Assembly (NCBI GenBank): GCA_025351615.1
Contig: JANXVP010000278.1
Location: forward strand, 1 to 27,558
Length of the DNA stretch: 27,558 bases
Source of the DNA: Ramlibacter sp.
GTDB lineage: Bacteria; Pseudomonadota; Gammaproteobacteria; Burkholderiales; Burkholderiaceae_C
Direction: 5' to 3'
The translations under genes and the position numbers were made by a program. Under the pieces are notes generated by a model. That model was not told where the DNA came from and did no database searches. It saw only the letters and a list, made by a program, of their open reading frames with translations. Of the stretch, positions 7,168 through 14,624 are shown in pieces. Within the stretch, counting starts at the first letter, position 1. Every line of letters starts with the position of its first letter.

Positions 7168-7770
7168 ATGACACACTTTGCCACCCGCATCATCCTGGAT
7201 GAACATTCCGCGGTCGCCGCGGTGCTGCACTCGATTCTTGCCATGCTCCGGCAGGGGCCGGGCGACAAACCCGGACGCTTCTTCGACGTCCTGCGCGCCA
7301 TGCTTTTTTACATCAGTGAATTCCCGGAACGGTTGCACCATCCCAAGGAATCCAATCTGCTGTTTCCGCGGCTGGCCCGCGTCAGGCCCGAGGTGATGAG
7401 CACCATCAACCGGCTCGAGGAAGACCACCTCCGGGGCGAGGAAAGGGTGCGCGAGCTGCAGCAGCTGCTGCTGGCATGGGAGTTGATCGGCGAATCCCGG
7501 CGGGAGATCTTCGAGCAGCAGACGACCGAGTATGTGACCTTCTACCTCGAGCACATGCGCATCGAGGAGAACGAGTTGCTGCCGCTGGCCGAACAGGAGC
7601 TTTCGACGGAGGACTGGACTGTGCTGGATGCCGCCTTTGCAGCCGGGCGCGACCCGCTTGCCGGGGGCCTGCGCGACCCCCACTACGACCGCTTGTTCAC
7701 GCGCATCGTGCTCAAGGCCCCGGCCCCGATCGGCGTGGGCCCCAGCCTCGAGGGCGCCTTGACGCATTGA
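7168..7770 (+). CDS. hemerythrin-like HHE cation-binding domain protein
   Basis: The 200-residue protein has the spaced ligand pattern of the HHE/hemerythrin family: LDEHSA (His13), ERLHHPKE (His57/His58), EEDH (His87) and YLEHMRIEENELLPL (His129, Glu133/Glu134). These would bind a di-iron centre within a four-helix bundle. Family members bind oxygen or NO, or help repair iron centres (the YtfE-like group). It follows fnr by 13 bases and is probably cotranscribed, which suggests a role in oxygen/NO handling or protection of the FNR cluster; that role is inference. The last 50 residues are outside the bundle. I start it at ATG 7168 (MTHFATRIILDEH), because the earlier in-frame codons overlap the end of fnr. 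Confidence 0.88.
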   Translation: MTHFATRIILDEHSAVAAVLHSILAMLRQGPGDKPGRFFDVLRAMLFYISEFPERLHHPKESNLLFPRLARVRPEVMSTINRLEEDHLRGEERVRELQQLLLAWELIGESRREIFEQQTTEYVTFYLEHMRIEENELLPLAEQELSTEDWTVLDAAFAAGRDPLAGGLRDPHYDRLFTRIVLKAPAPIGVGPSLEGALTH

Positions 7771-7791
7771 CCGGGGCGCGATACGCCGGTG

Positions 7792-7833
7792 TTGATCCAC
7801 ATCAAGCGCTGGCCCCCGTTGCCGGGGCACAGT
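7792..7833 (+). promoter_or_regulatory. FNR box and -10 of the hemN promoter
   Basis: TTGATCCACATCAA at 7792-7805 is a perfect match to the FNR consensus TTGAT-N4-ATCAA. After 22 bases comes CACAGT (7828-7833) as the -10 candidate. The site would be centred near -41.5 for a start close to 7840, that is, an FNR-activated class II promoter. This places the true hemN start at ATG 7859, downstream of the transcription start. Confidence 0.85.
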
Positions 7834-7858
7834 GTGGATTCCACACCCGAAGACCGCG

Positions 7859-9241
7859 ATGGATCCCGTTTCTCCCGCCCTGCTGCGTCGCTTCGACGTC
7901 GCGGGTCCGCGCTACACCTCCTATCCGACCGCCGACCGCTTCGTGGAAGCCTTCACTGCCGCCGATCAGGGGCTGGCGCTGGCCCGGCGCCGCGCCGCGT
8001 CCCCGGCAATCGCACAGCCGCTTTCGCTCTACGTGCACATCCCGTTCTGCGAGTCGCTGTGCCACTTCTGCGCCTGCAACAAGATCATCACCCGGCACCA
8101 CGAACGGGCCGCGACCTATCTGCGCTACCTCGAACGCGAAGTCGACATGCTCACCGAGCAGCTCGGGGTCGCCCAGCCGGTGACGCAACTGCACCTGGGA
8201 GGCGGCACCCCGACTTTCCTGAGCGATGTCGAGCTGCGCGCACTGCTGGCGCTGCTGCGCCGCAGTTTCGCGCTGGTTCCTGACGGCGAATATTCGATCG
8301 AGATCGACCCGCGAACCGTGGACGGCGGCCGTCTTGCGGCCATCGCCGGACTCGGGTTCAACCGCATCAGCTTCGGAGTGCAGGATTTCGATGCCAGTGT
8401 CCAGAAAGCGGTGCACCGGATCCAGCCTTTCGAGGAGGTGAGTTCGCTCATGGCGCAAGCGCGCGCCGTGGGCTTCGACTCGGTCAACGTCGACCTGATT
8501 TATGGCCTGCCGAGGCAGACCGCGGAATCGTTTGCGCGCACTCTGACCCAGGTGCAACAGTTGCGGCCGGACCGCATCGCGCTGTATGCCTACGCCCACC
8601 TGCCGGAGCGCTTCAAGGCACAGCGGCGGATCGTTCCGGCCGAATTGCCCGGCGGCGCCGCGAAAGTGGCCATGCTGTCGCAGTCGCTCGCAGCTTTCCT
8701 GGGCGCTGGCTACAGCTATATCGGCATGGACCATTTCGCACTGCCCAACGACTCGCTCGCCGTGGCGAAGCGCCAGGGCCGGCTGCACCGCAACTTCCAG
8801 GGTTACAGCACCCAGCCCGACTGCGACCTGATCGGGCTGGGCGTTTCGGCCATCAGCCGGATCGGCGCCAGCTACAGCCAGAATGCCAAGATGCTGGACG
8901 AGTATTGCGACCATCTGGATCAGGGGCGCCTGCCGGTGGAGCGGGGGCTCACGCTCACGCGCGACGACCTCGCCCGCCGCGCCGTGATCATGGCGCTGAT
9001 GTGCCGGGGTCAGCTGGTGTTCGAGTCGATCGAACTGGCGTGGCTGCTGGATTTCCGCAGCTATTTCGCCCGCGAGCTGGAGCAGTTGCGGGAGCTTGCC
9101 GACCAGGGGCTCGTCCTGCTGGACGACGTTGGCATCCAGATCACGGCGCAGGGCTGGTTCTTCGTGCGAGCCCTGGCCATGGTGTTTGACCGCCATCTGC
9201 AGGCCGACCGCAATCGCGCGAAGTTTTCCCGCATCCTCTGA
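7859..9241 (+). CDS. hemN: oxygen-independent coproporphyrinogen III oxidase HemN
   Basis: HemN is a radical-SAM enzyme that converts coproporphyrinogen III to protoporphyrinogen IX without oxygen, in the cytoplasm. The 460-residue length and the beginning RRFDVAGPRYTSYPTADRF are typical. The cluster-binding motif CxxxCxxC is at Cys64, Cys68 and Cys71 in FCESLCHFCACN, with Cys73 next to it as in E. coli HemN. GGGTPTFL and SFGVQDFD further support the family. An earlier in-frame GTG (7832) is rejected because it falls inside the inferred promoter. The gene supplies haem for the cbb3 and cytochrome proteins at low oxygen and has its own FNR promoter. The TauE/SafE-type gene follows 13 bases later. 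Confidence 0.96.
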   Translation: MDPVSPALLRRFDVAGPRYTSYPTADRFVEAFTAADQGLALARRRAASPAIAQPLSLYVHIPFCESLCHFCACNKIITRHHERAATYLRYLEREVDMLTEQLGVAQPVTQLHLGGGTPTFLSDVELRALLALLRRSFALVPDGEYSIEIDPRTVDGGRLAAIAGLGFNRISFGVQDFDASVQKAVHRIQPFEEVSSLMAQARAVGFDSVNVDLIYGLPRQTAESFARTLTQVQQLRPDRIALYAYAHLPERFKAQRRIVPAELPGGAAKVAMLSQSLAAFLGAGYSYIGMDHFALPNDSLAVAKRQGRLHRNFQGYSTQPDCDLIGLGVSAISRIGASYSQNAKMLDEYCDHLDQGRLPVERGLTLTRDDLARRAVIMALMCRGQLVFESIELAWLLDFRSYFARELEQLRELADQGLVLLDDVGIQITAQGWFFVRALAMVFDRHLQADRNRAKFSRIL

Positions 9242-9254
9242 CCGCGAGCGCAAC

Positions 9255-9935
9255 GTGTCCACCACCCTGGCAGCCACCGCACTCTTGATGGGACTGGCGG
9301 GCGGCCCGCACTGTGTGGCGATGTGCGGCGCGGCATGCGGGAGCATTACGCGCATCGGTGCGGCCGGGTCCACGCGGTCGGTCTGGAGCTTCCAGCTGGG
9401 TCGGCTTGCCGGCTACGCCCTCGCCGGCGCCGGCGCCGGCGCCGCGGTCCAGACCTTCGGCGGGCTGACTTCCCAAACGGTGGCGCTGCGGCCGGTGTGG
9501 ACCTTGTTCCATCTGGCCGTGCTGGCGTGGGGGCTGGTGCTGCTGACGCAGGCACGGCAACCGATGTGGGTCGGTGCGGCCGGCCGCCTCGCCTGGACGC
9601 GGATTCGCCCGCTCGCATCGGCCCGCGGAGGGGTCTTCGCGGCTGGTGCGCTGTGGGCTTTCATGCCCTGCGGACTGCTCTATTCCGCCCTGCTGGTGGC
9701 TTCGCTAAGCGGCGGACCGGTGCCAGGTGCGCTGGCCATGGCGCTGTTCGCCGTCGGCAGCGGGGTTTCCCTGCTGATCGCTCCCAGGCTGTTCGTGAAG
9801 CTTCGGCGAACCATCAACGTTCTACGCCAGGACGCCGGAACCCGGCTGGCCGGGCTGCTGCTCGTGCTGGCGGCGGCATGGGCGCTGTGGATGGATCTCG
9901 CGCACCGCATTGCCCAGTGGTGCGGGCTGGCCTGA
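9255..9935 (+). CDS. sulfite exporter TauE/SafE-family membrane protein (cbb3-cluster type)
   Basis: The 226-residue protein has about six hydrophobic segments. Its N-terminal LLMGLAGGPHCVAMCGAACG is the hallmark of the small SafE-like/UreH-like group commonly found beside ccoGHIS, hemN and fnr. A second Cys lies in WAFMPCGLLYSALLVAS, in a membrane segment. The His and Cys residues could bind a metal such as copper; this role is inference and the sulfite-exporter name comes only from the family. GTG at 9255 is 13 bases after hemN, so the two are probably cotranscribed from the FNR promoter. The open frame extends upstream into hemN, but that part is a shadow without family features. Confidence 0.87.
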   Translation: MSTTLAATALLMGLAGGPHCVAMCGAACGSITRIGAAGSTRSVWSFQLGRLAGYALAGAGAGAAVQTFGGLTSQTVALRPVWTLFHLAVLAWGLVLLTQARQPMWVGAAGRLAWTRIRPLASARGGVFAAGALWAFMPCGLLYSALLVASLSGGPVPGALAMALFAVGSGVSLLIAPRLFVKLRRTINVLRQDAGTRLAGLLLVLAAAWALWMDLAHRIAQWCGLA

Positions 9936-10002
9936 GTCCCCGCCAGCAGGCCGGATGGCATAATCAAAGGTTGGTTTCAAGCCCCGAATCTTTGAGGACG
10001 CC

Positions 10003-10893
10003 ATGAGCGACACGACGCACGAAGAGGCCCACACAGGCCCCATCAGGACTCCCGGACAGCTGCTGCTGGCGGTATTTTTCTCTTTCATCATTCCGATCGT
10101 CGGGGTCATCGGCCTGGTCAGTTACGTGGTGTCCGAGAACAAGCCCGCGGGTGCGACGCAGGCGGAAAGCTTCGCGCTCGGCGGTGTCACGGTGGAGGAC
10201 CGTGAAAGGGGTGTCATGTCCCGGATCCAGAAAATTGGCGCGGTCGAGATTCGTGATGCCAACCGGCCGCTGAAGTCGGGCGAGGAGGTCTTCAAGGCCC
10301 AGTGCACGACCTGCCACACCGCAGGGGTCGCCGGGGCGCCGAAGTTCGGCGATGCGACCGCCTGGGGCGTGCGCATCCGCACCGGCTTCGAGTCGTTGGT
10401 CAATTCGGCACTGCGTGGCAAAGGGGCGATGCCGGCGCAGGGCGGCGGCGATTTCGACGACGTCGAGGTCGCTCGCGCGGTCGCTTATATGGCCAACGCG
10501 GCCGGCGCGAAGTTCGCCGAGCCGCAGCCCGCCGCTGCCGCACCGACGACAGCGCAGATGCCTGCCTCAGTCGTTCCGGTTGCAGCGGCCGCTATCGTGG
10601 CAGCTCCTGCCGCTGCGGCTGTGACGCCTGCTCCCACCCAGGTCGCCGTTGCGGCCGGGGGCGGTGAAGCCTTGTACAAGCAGGCGTGCGTCGCCTGTCA
10701 CGCAGCGGGTGTCGCCGGTGCGCCGAAGTTCGGCGACAAGGCGGCGTGGGCACCGCGCATTGCGCAAGGAACCGCGCAACTGGTGCAGTCGGTGCTCAAG
10801 GGCAAGGGCGCCATGCCCCCCAAGGGCGGGACCAGCGCTTCCGAGGCGGAGATTCGCGCGGCGGTGGACTACATGGTGAACGCGGCAAAGTAA
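10003..10893 (+). CDS. membrane-anchored dihaem cytochrome c (c5-like tandem domains)
   Basis: The 296-residue protein has one N-terminal membrane helix (about residues 20-46) and two cytochrome c domains with CTTCH at residues 101-105 and CVACH at 229-233. An Ala/Pro/Val-rich linker (about 165-215) lies between them. Both domains share AGVAGAPKFGD after the haem site and KGAMP with the likely Met ligand, so they arose by duplication. The protein should face the periplasm and carry electrons, plausibly from the bc1 complex to the cbb3 oxidase encoded at the left of the window. It stands alone between the SafE-like gene (67 bases) and a strong terminator. GAGG precedes the ATG. Confidence 0.92.
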   Translation: MSDTTHEEAHTGPIRTPGQLLLAVFFSFIIPIVGVIGLVSYVVSENKPAGATQAESFALGGVTVEDRERGVMSRIQKIGAVEIRDANRPLKSGEEVFKAQCTTCHTAGVAGAPKFGDATAWGVRIRTGFESLVNSALRGKGAMPAQGGGDFDDVEVARAVAYMANAAGAKFAEPQPAAAAPTTAQMPASVVPVAAAAIVAAPAAAAVTPAPTQVAVAAGGGEALYKQACVACHAAGVAGAPKFGDKAAWAPRIAQGTAQLVQSVLKGKGAMPPKGGTSASEAEIRAAVDYMVNAAK

Positions 10894-10907
10894 GACGCGC
10901 AATCGAT

Positions 10908-10941
10908 GACAAAAGGCCGGGTCCCCGGCCTTTTGTCTTTT
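10908..10941. terminator. rho-independent terminator, probably bidirectional
   Basis: A perfect 14-base-pair inverted repeat (GACAAAAGGCCGGG, a 2-base centre, CCCGGCCTTTTGTC; 10908-10937) is followed by TTTT on the plus strand. It lies 14 bases after the cytochrome gene and directly abuts the stop of the convergent minus-strand gene (10941). The T-rich part of the stem could also serve that gene. Confidence 0.93.
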
Positions 10942-11489
10942 CAGGGGCTCGATGTGCTGGCGGGCTGCGGCTGGACGAGCTGCGGGCTTCGCACGAAGCC
11001 GAAGCGCACCGGGAGCTCGCCAGCAAGAAGGTTCTGCGGAATCCAGAGGCCCTGTTCGACTGTGTCCGCCGCCTGTTCCATGTCCAGTGTATGGACCAGG
11101 CCGAAGCCAATGTCCGTGTCCAGGTAAAGACGGCCGCTCTCGTCGAGCGCGCAGGAGCGCAGGCCGGCAACGCGTCCGGAGTGCGATGTGATGCTGTTGC
11201 CGGTGCCGAGGCGCCACACCCAGGGCGCCGCTTCGAGTTCGACATACACCCGCTGCGGCCCGTTCTGGAAAAACCAGCAGCCGCGATGATCGGGTTCATA
11301 GTTGCGGTGGATGAAGTCCACCAGTTTTTCATGCCTGAGCAGCGAACCCTTGTTGGCGGGGAATGCGCCGGCAGCCTGTGTGCGGTCGTCCCGCATGTAC
11401 CAGTTGCCGCGTGCATCGAGGCCCAGCCAGCCGTAGCAATGGGGAACGTTGGGCCATTTGGCGATGGCCTGGCGGACGATGTCATCCAT
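10941..11489 (-). CDS. conserved protein of unknown function
   Basis: I do not assign a function. The 182-residue protein starts MDDIVRQAIAKWPNVPHCYG and contains many aromatic residues (WLGLDARGNWYM, RGCWFFQNGPQRVYVELE, APWVWRLG). It has no signal peptide or membrane segment and ends in a Gln/Pro/Ser-rich tail. The even composition and clear domain-like texture suggest a real soluble protein. It looks like a family I have seen only in betaproteobacteria, but I cannot name it. A longer in-frame start (11594) is rejected because it would read back through the terminator at 11519-11551 and the promoter at 11499-11527. There is no Shine-Dalgarno sequence before the ATG, which fits a nearly leaderless mRNA. 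It is convergent with the cytochrome gene. Confidence 0.78.
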   Translation of the reverse strand: MDDIVRQAIAKWPNVPHCYGWLGLDARGNWYMRDDRTQAAGAFPANKGSLLRHEKLVDFIHRNYEPDHRGCWFFQNGPQRVYVELEAAPWVWRLGTGNSITSHSGRVAGLRSCALDESGRLYLDTDIGFGLVHTLDMEQAADTVEQGLWIPQNLLAGELPVRFGFVRSPQLVQPQPASTSSP

Positions 11490-11498
11490 GGTCTGGGG

Positions 11499-11527
11499 AT
11501 TATGGAGTTTCGCTTCCCAAAAAACAA
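11499..11527 (-). promoter_or_regulatory. sigma-70-type promoter of the unknown gene
   Basis: Read on the minus strand, TTGTTT (11527-11522) and CATAAT (11504-11499) are separated by exactly 17 bases. The expected start is near 11492, only about 3 bases before the ATG at 11489. The -35 hexamer lies in the T-run of the upstream terminator. Confidence 0.6.
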
Positions 11528-11551
11528 AAGACGCCGGAGTACGGCGTCTTT
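11519..11551 (-). terminator. rho-independent terminator for the GMC/acyltransferase transcript
   Basis: A perfect 10-base-pair stem (AAAGACGCCG / CGGCGTCTTT, 11527-11551) has a 5-base loop. On the minus strand it is followed by TGTTTTTT. It faces transcripts coming from the GMC oxidoreductase gene, whose stop is 182 bases upstream. The segment between (11552-11732) shows no gene, only a CCCCCGGGGG palindrome at 11639-11648. Confidence 0.8.
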
Positions 11552-11732
11552 CCAAAGAGCATCTCCAGGATGCGGGACCTGTTTTCGGCCTCAATTTTCG
11601 TTTTCCGGGATGTCTCCTCGAATCCTCGCCTTGGCAAGCCCCCGGGGGTTTGCGACTGAATGGACTGTAACCTGCGCACCGGCGCGGGGCATCAGGACTT
11701 TCCCCATGCGCGCAACCGGTGCATGCGTGGAT

Positions 11733-13379
11733 TCAGCCAGATGCGCCGAGGCGTGTCGCCTCGCGCACGATCCAGTCCGCGGCTTTCTCGGCCAGCATCA
11801 AGGTCGGTGAGTTGGTGTTGCCACTGGTGATCGTCGGCATCACTCCGGCATCGACCACGCGCAATCCTGTGATGCCGCGAACCCGCAGTTGCGAGTCGAC
11901 GACCGCCATCGGGTCGCCATCGGCGCCCATCCGCGTCGTTCCCACCGGGTGGAAAATCGTGGTGGCGATGTCCCCCGCCAGCCGCGCCAGGTCTTCGTCG
12001 CTCTGGAACTGCGTGCCTGGTTTCCACTCCTGCGGAGCGTACTTCGCAAGCGCCGGCTGGCTGACGATGCGGCGGGTCACCCGCAGCGAATCGGCGGCGA
12101 CCTGCCGGTCTTCGGGGGTGCTCAGGTAATTGGGCGCGATCGCCGGCGCGTCCTCGAAGCGCCGGCTGCGAATGCGCACCGTGCCCCGACTGGTCGGGTT
12201 GAGGTTGCACACGCTCGCGGTGAAGGCGTCGAAGCCATGCAGCGGCTCGCCGAACGCGTCCAGGCTCAGGGGCTGGACGTGGTACTCGATGTTCGGGTGC
12301 GGCATCTCCGGCGAACTACGCGTAAAGGCTCCAAGTTGCGATGGAGCCATGCTCATCGGTCCACTGCGCTTCATCGCGAATTCGATGCCGATCTTCATCC
12401 TGCCCCACCAGCTGTTGGCCAGCGTGTTGAGCGTCGTCACTCCATTGACCTTGAAGACTGCGCGGATCTGCAAGTGGTCCTGAAGGTTTGCACCCACACC
12501 GGGAAGGTCCTGCACCACCGGGATGCCCAGCTCCTGCAGCAACGGGGCCGGGCCGATGCCGGACAGCTGCAGGATTTGCGGCGAACCGATGCTGCCGGCG
12601 CACAGCAGCACTTCCTGCTCCGCGTGGACGTTCACCTGCTCGTTGCCGGTCCACACCTCGGCGCCGGTGCAGCGTCGACTGCCGTCGGGCTGGCGCTCGA
12701 CCAGTAGCCGCGCCACCTGAGCGCTGGTCCACATTTCGAAGTTGGGGCGGCCGTAGCAGATTGGCCGCAGGAACGCCTTGGCCGTGTTCCAGCGCCAGCC
12801 ATTCTTCTGGTTCACCTGGAAGTAGCCGACTCCCTCGTTGTCGCCCCGGTTGAAGTCCTCGGTGTGCGGGATGCCGGCCTGCTGCGCGGCCTGCGAAAAG
12901 GCATCGAGCACGTCCCAGCGCAGCCGTTGCCGCTCGACCCGCCATTCGCCGCCGGCGCCGTGGGCCGCGTCGGGGCCCTTGTAGTAGTCCTCGTGCTTCT
13001 TGAAGTCGGGCAGGCAACGGTCCCAGGTCCAGCTCGCGTCGCCAGTGATTCGCGCCCACTGGTCGTAGTCGCGCGCCTGGCCGCGCATGTAGATCATGCC
13101 GTTGATGCTGGAACAGCCACCCAGCGTTTTGCCGCGCGGATAGCGCAGCTGTCGCCCGTTCAGGCCGGCGTCCGCCTCGGTGCGGTACAGCCAGTCGGTG
13201 CGGGGATTGCCGATGCAATACAGGTAGCCCACCGGAATGTGGATCCAGTGGTAGTCGTCGCGCGGCCCCGCTTCGATCAGCAGCACACGCCGCTTCGGGT
13301 CGGCGCTCAGGCGGTTGGCCAGCAGGCAGCCTGCGGTCCCGCCGCCGATGATGACGTAGTCAAAGCTGCTGTCGCTCAC
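11733..13379 (-). CDS. GMC-family FAD-dependent oxidoreductase (choline/alcohol dehydrogenase-like)
   Basis: The 548-residue flavoenzyme begins with the FAD-binding motif DYVIIGGGTAGCLLANRLS. It also has the family signature GKTLGGCSSINGMIYMRG and the second signature AGSIGSPQILQLSGIGP. The C-terminal catalytic part includes FHPVGTTRMG (active-site His) and GNTNSPTLMLAEKAAD (His/Asn pair position). It should oxidise an alcohol to an aldehyde; the substrate is not readable. The start is GTG at 13379, overlapping the TGA of the acyltransferase gene by 4 bases, with AAGGGG just upstream, so the two are translationally coupled. Residues encoded further upstream in the same open frame are acyltransferase sequence in another frame. 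Length is normal for the family. There is no signal peptide. Confidence 0.93.
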   Translation of the reverse strand: MSDSSFDYVIIGGGTAGCLLANRLSADPKRRVLLIEAGPRDDYHWIHIPVGYLYCIGNPRTDWLYRTEADAGLNGRQLRYPRGKTLGGCSSINGMIYMRGQARDYDQWARITGDASWTWDRCLPDFKKHEDYYKGPDAAHGAGGEWRVERQRLRWDVLDAFSQAAQQAGIPHTEDFNRGDNEGVGYFQVNQKNGWRWNTAKAFLRPICYGRPNFEMWTSAQVARLLVERQPDGSRRCTGAEVWTGNEQVNVHAEQEVLLCAGSIGSPQILQLSGIGPAPLLQELGIPVVQDLPGVGANLQDHLQIRAVFKVNGVTTLNTLANSWWGRMKIGIEFAMKRSGPMSMAPSQLGAFTRSSPEMPHPNIEYHVQPLSLDAFGEPLHGFDAFTASVCNLNPTSRGTVRIRSRRFEDAPAIAPNYLSTPEDRQVAADSLRVTRRIVSQPALAKYAPQEWKPGTQFQSDEDLARLAGDIATTIFHPVGTTRMGADGDPMAVVDSQLRVRGITGLRVVDAGVMPTITSGNTNSPTLMLAEKAADWIVREATRLGASG

Positions 13380-14557
13380 GCGGGTCGCCCCTTGGGTTCG
13401 CTGGGCGAATTGGAGACTTCCCCCGGGTGGAGCTGCCGGGACCTGAACCTGTCTGCAACGACGCGGCCTCGCCGCCGCCACGGGACTTCCACCCAGCGAT
13501 AACTTGCCTCGACCAGCACCGCGAGGGTGACCATGCCGATCAGGATGGTCAGGACGAGCTTGAGGGTGAGGTGAGGGGTGTCCGCGGGCAGGATGCCCGC
13601 CATGATCTTGCGGGCCACAACGAAGCAAACGATTTGTGCAAGGTAGATGGAGAAGGAACGTTCTCCGATCTTCACCGCCACGCTGCGCAATATACCCGGG
13701 CCCATGAGGTAGCCCCTGCCATAGGATGCGAGCCACACGAGCGTGATACCCAGCACCGCGACTAACCCCATGTACAGCGGAAACGGACGGGTGCGGGCGA
13801 CGACGGCGAAAACTGCCAGCAACAGAAAAGGGACAACGCCGCCGATGGGGCCTTTCAGCGCCGTCGGCTCCATCCAGCGGTAGGCGGGCTCGCGCGAACC
13901 CATGGCCAGCAGCACGCCCAGAGCGATCGCGTCGGTACGCAGGAAGCCGGATAGTCCCGTCCAGTGATGCCGTTCAAGCAGCATCTGCCCCAGCGCCAGG
14001 GCCAGGACAACCAACCACAACCGTTTCCTGAACAGGAAAACCGCCAACGGGATCAGCAGGTAAAACTGTTCCTCCAGCGACAGGCTCCAATAGGGCTGGA
14101 GCGAGGCGCAATGCAGTCGGGCGTCCACAGCGCATCGGTAGAAATGGAAGTTGGAGTACTGGAAGATGGCTGCAAATGCGTCGTACCAGAACACCGAGTT
14201 GTGCTTGAGTCCATTCGGCCCGAGCAGGACCATGAGCGCAACGATCCATAGCCAGGCGGCCGGGATGATGCGGTACCAGCGCTTGATCCAGAACGCGCCC
14301 ACCTCCCGCCAGAATGGCATGCCGATCTGGTTCGCCAGCGCGGGAAGCAGGCTGCGCGCGATGACATACCCTGAAATGCAGAAAAACAGGTCGACCCCGG
14401 ACCACATGCCTTCAACGTAGGAGTACCAGTCGGGATGATCCACCACCAGTCCCCGGTAGTGGTGAAGCAGTACAAAGAGCACGGCCACCGCCCGCAGGAC
14501 CTCGATCTCTTCATTGCGATGATCGTGGTTCGCCGCGGCAGTCGCGATGTCACTCAT
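13376..14557 (-). CDS. acyltransferase 3 family (OafA-like) integral membrane protein
   Basis: The 393-residue protein has about ten hydrophobic segments. The acyltransferase-3 hallmarks are EIEVLRAVAVLFVLLHHY (conserved His pair), GVDLFFCISGYVIARSL, WIKRWYRIIPAAWLW and YWSLSLEEQFYLLIP. The family transfers acetyl or other acyl groups to sugars, lipids or other envelope molecules. The C-terminus is a charged cytoplasmic tail. I choose ATG 14557 (MSDIATAAANHDH), with GGAAGAAA about 9 bases upstream, over the in-frame codon at 14590. It lies 67 bases downstream of the methylmalonate-semialdehyde dehydrogenase gene and overlaps the GMC gene. No sugar biosynthesis genes are near, so the acceptor is unknown. 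Confidence 0.93.
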   Translation of the reverse strand: MSDIATAAANHDHRNEEIEVLRAVAVLFVLLHHYRGLVVDHPDWYSYVEGMWSGVDLFFCISGYVIARSLLPALANQIGMPFWREVGAFWIKRWYRIIPAAWLWIVALMVLLGPNGLKHNSVFWYDAFAAIFQYSNFHFYRCAVDARLHCASLQPYWSLSLEEQFYLLIPLAVFLFRKRLWLVVLALALGQMLLERHHWTGLSGFLRTDAIALGVLLAMGSREPAYRWMEPTALKGPIGGVVPFLLLAVFAVVARTRPFPLYMGLVAVLGITLVWLASYGRGYLMGPGILRSVAVKIGERSFSIYLAQIVCFVVARKIMAGILPADTPHLTLKLVLTILIGMVTLAVLVEASYRWVEVPWRRRGRVVADRFRSRQLHPGEVSNSPSEPKGRPA

Positions 14558-14624
14558 TGGTGTTATTTCTTCCGTACCTACGCCGGCCATGCGGTCGGTA
14601 GCCTTGAGCGCCGGGGATTCGTCG

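Noticed and set aside
7832..7858. Earlier GTG start of hemN
   Set aside because: It lies inside the inferred -10 region of the FNR promoter and adds residues not seen in the family.
7802..9373. 523-codon minus-strand open frame opposite hemN
   Set aside because: HemN on the plus strand has all catalytic motifs and an FNR promoter; the antisense frame has none.
9426..9445. GCCGGCGCCGGCGCCGGCGC run in the SafE-like gene as a regulatory repeat
   Set aside because: It encodes an Ala/Gly stretch in a membrane helix (AGAGAGA) and is explained by codon use; it could be prone to slippage, but nothing shows this.
9959..9964. CATAAT upstream of the dihaem cytochrome gene as a promoter
   Set aside because: No -35 at a suitable distance and no FNR box; TTGGTTTCAA at 9971-9980 is too short for an FNR site. 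The cytochrome may have a promoter here, but I cannot support it.
11639..11648. CCCCCGGGGG palindrome downstream of the GMC gene as a terminator
   Set aside because: It has no loop and only a short T stretch. The hairpin at 11519-11551 with six T residues is the better terminator.
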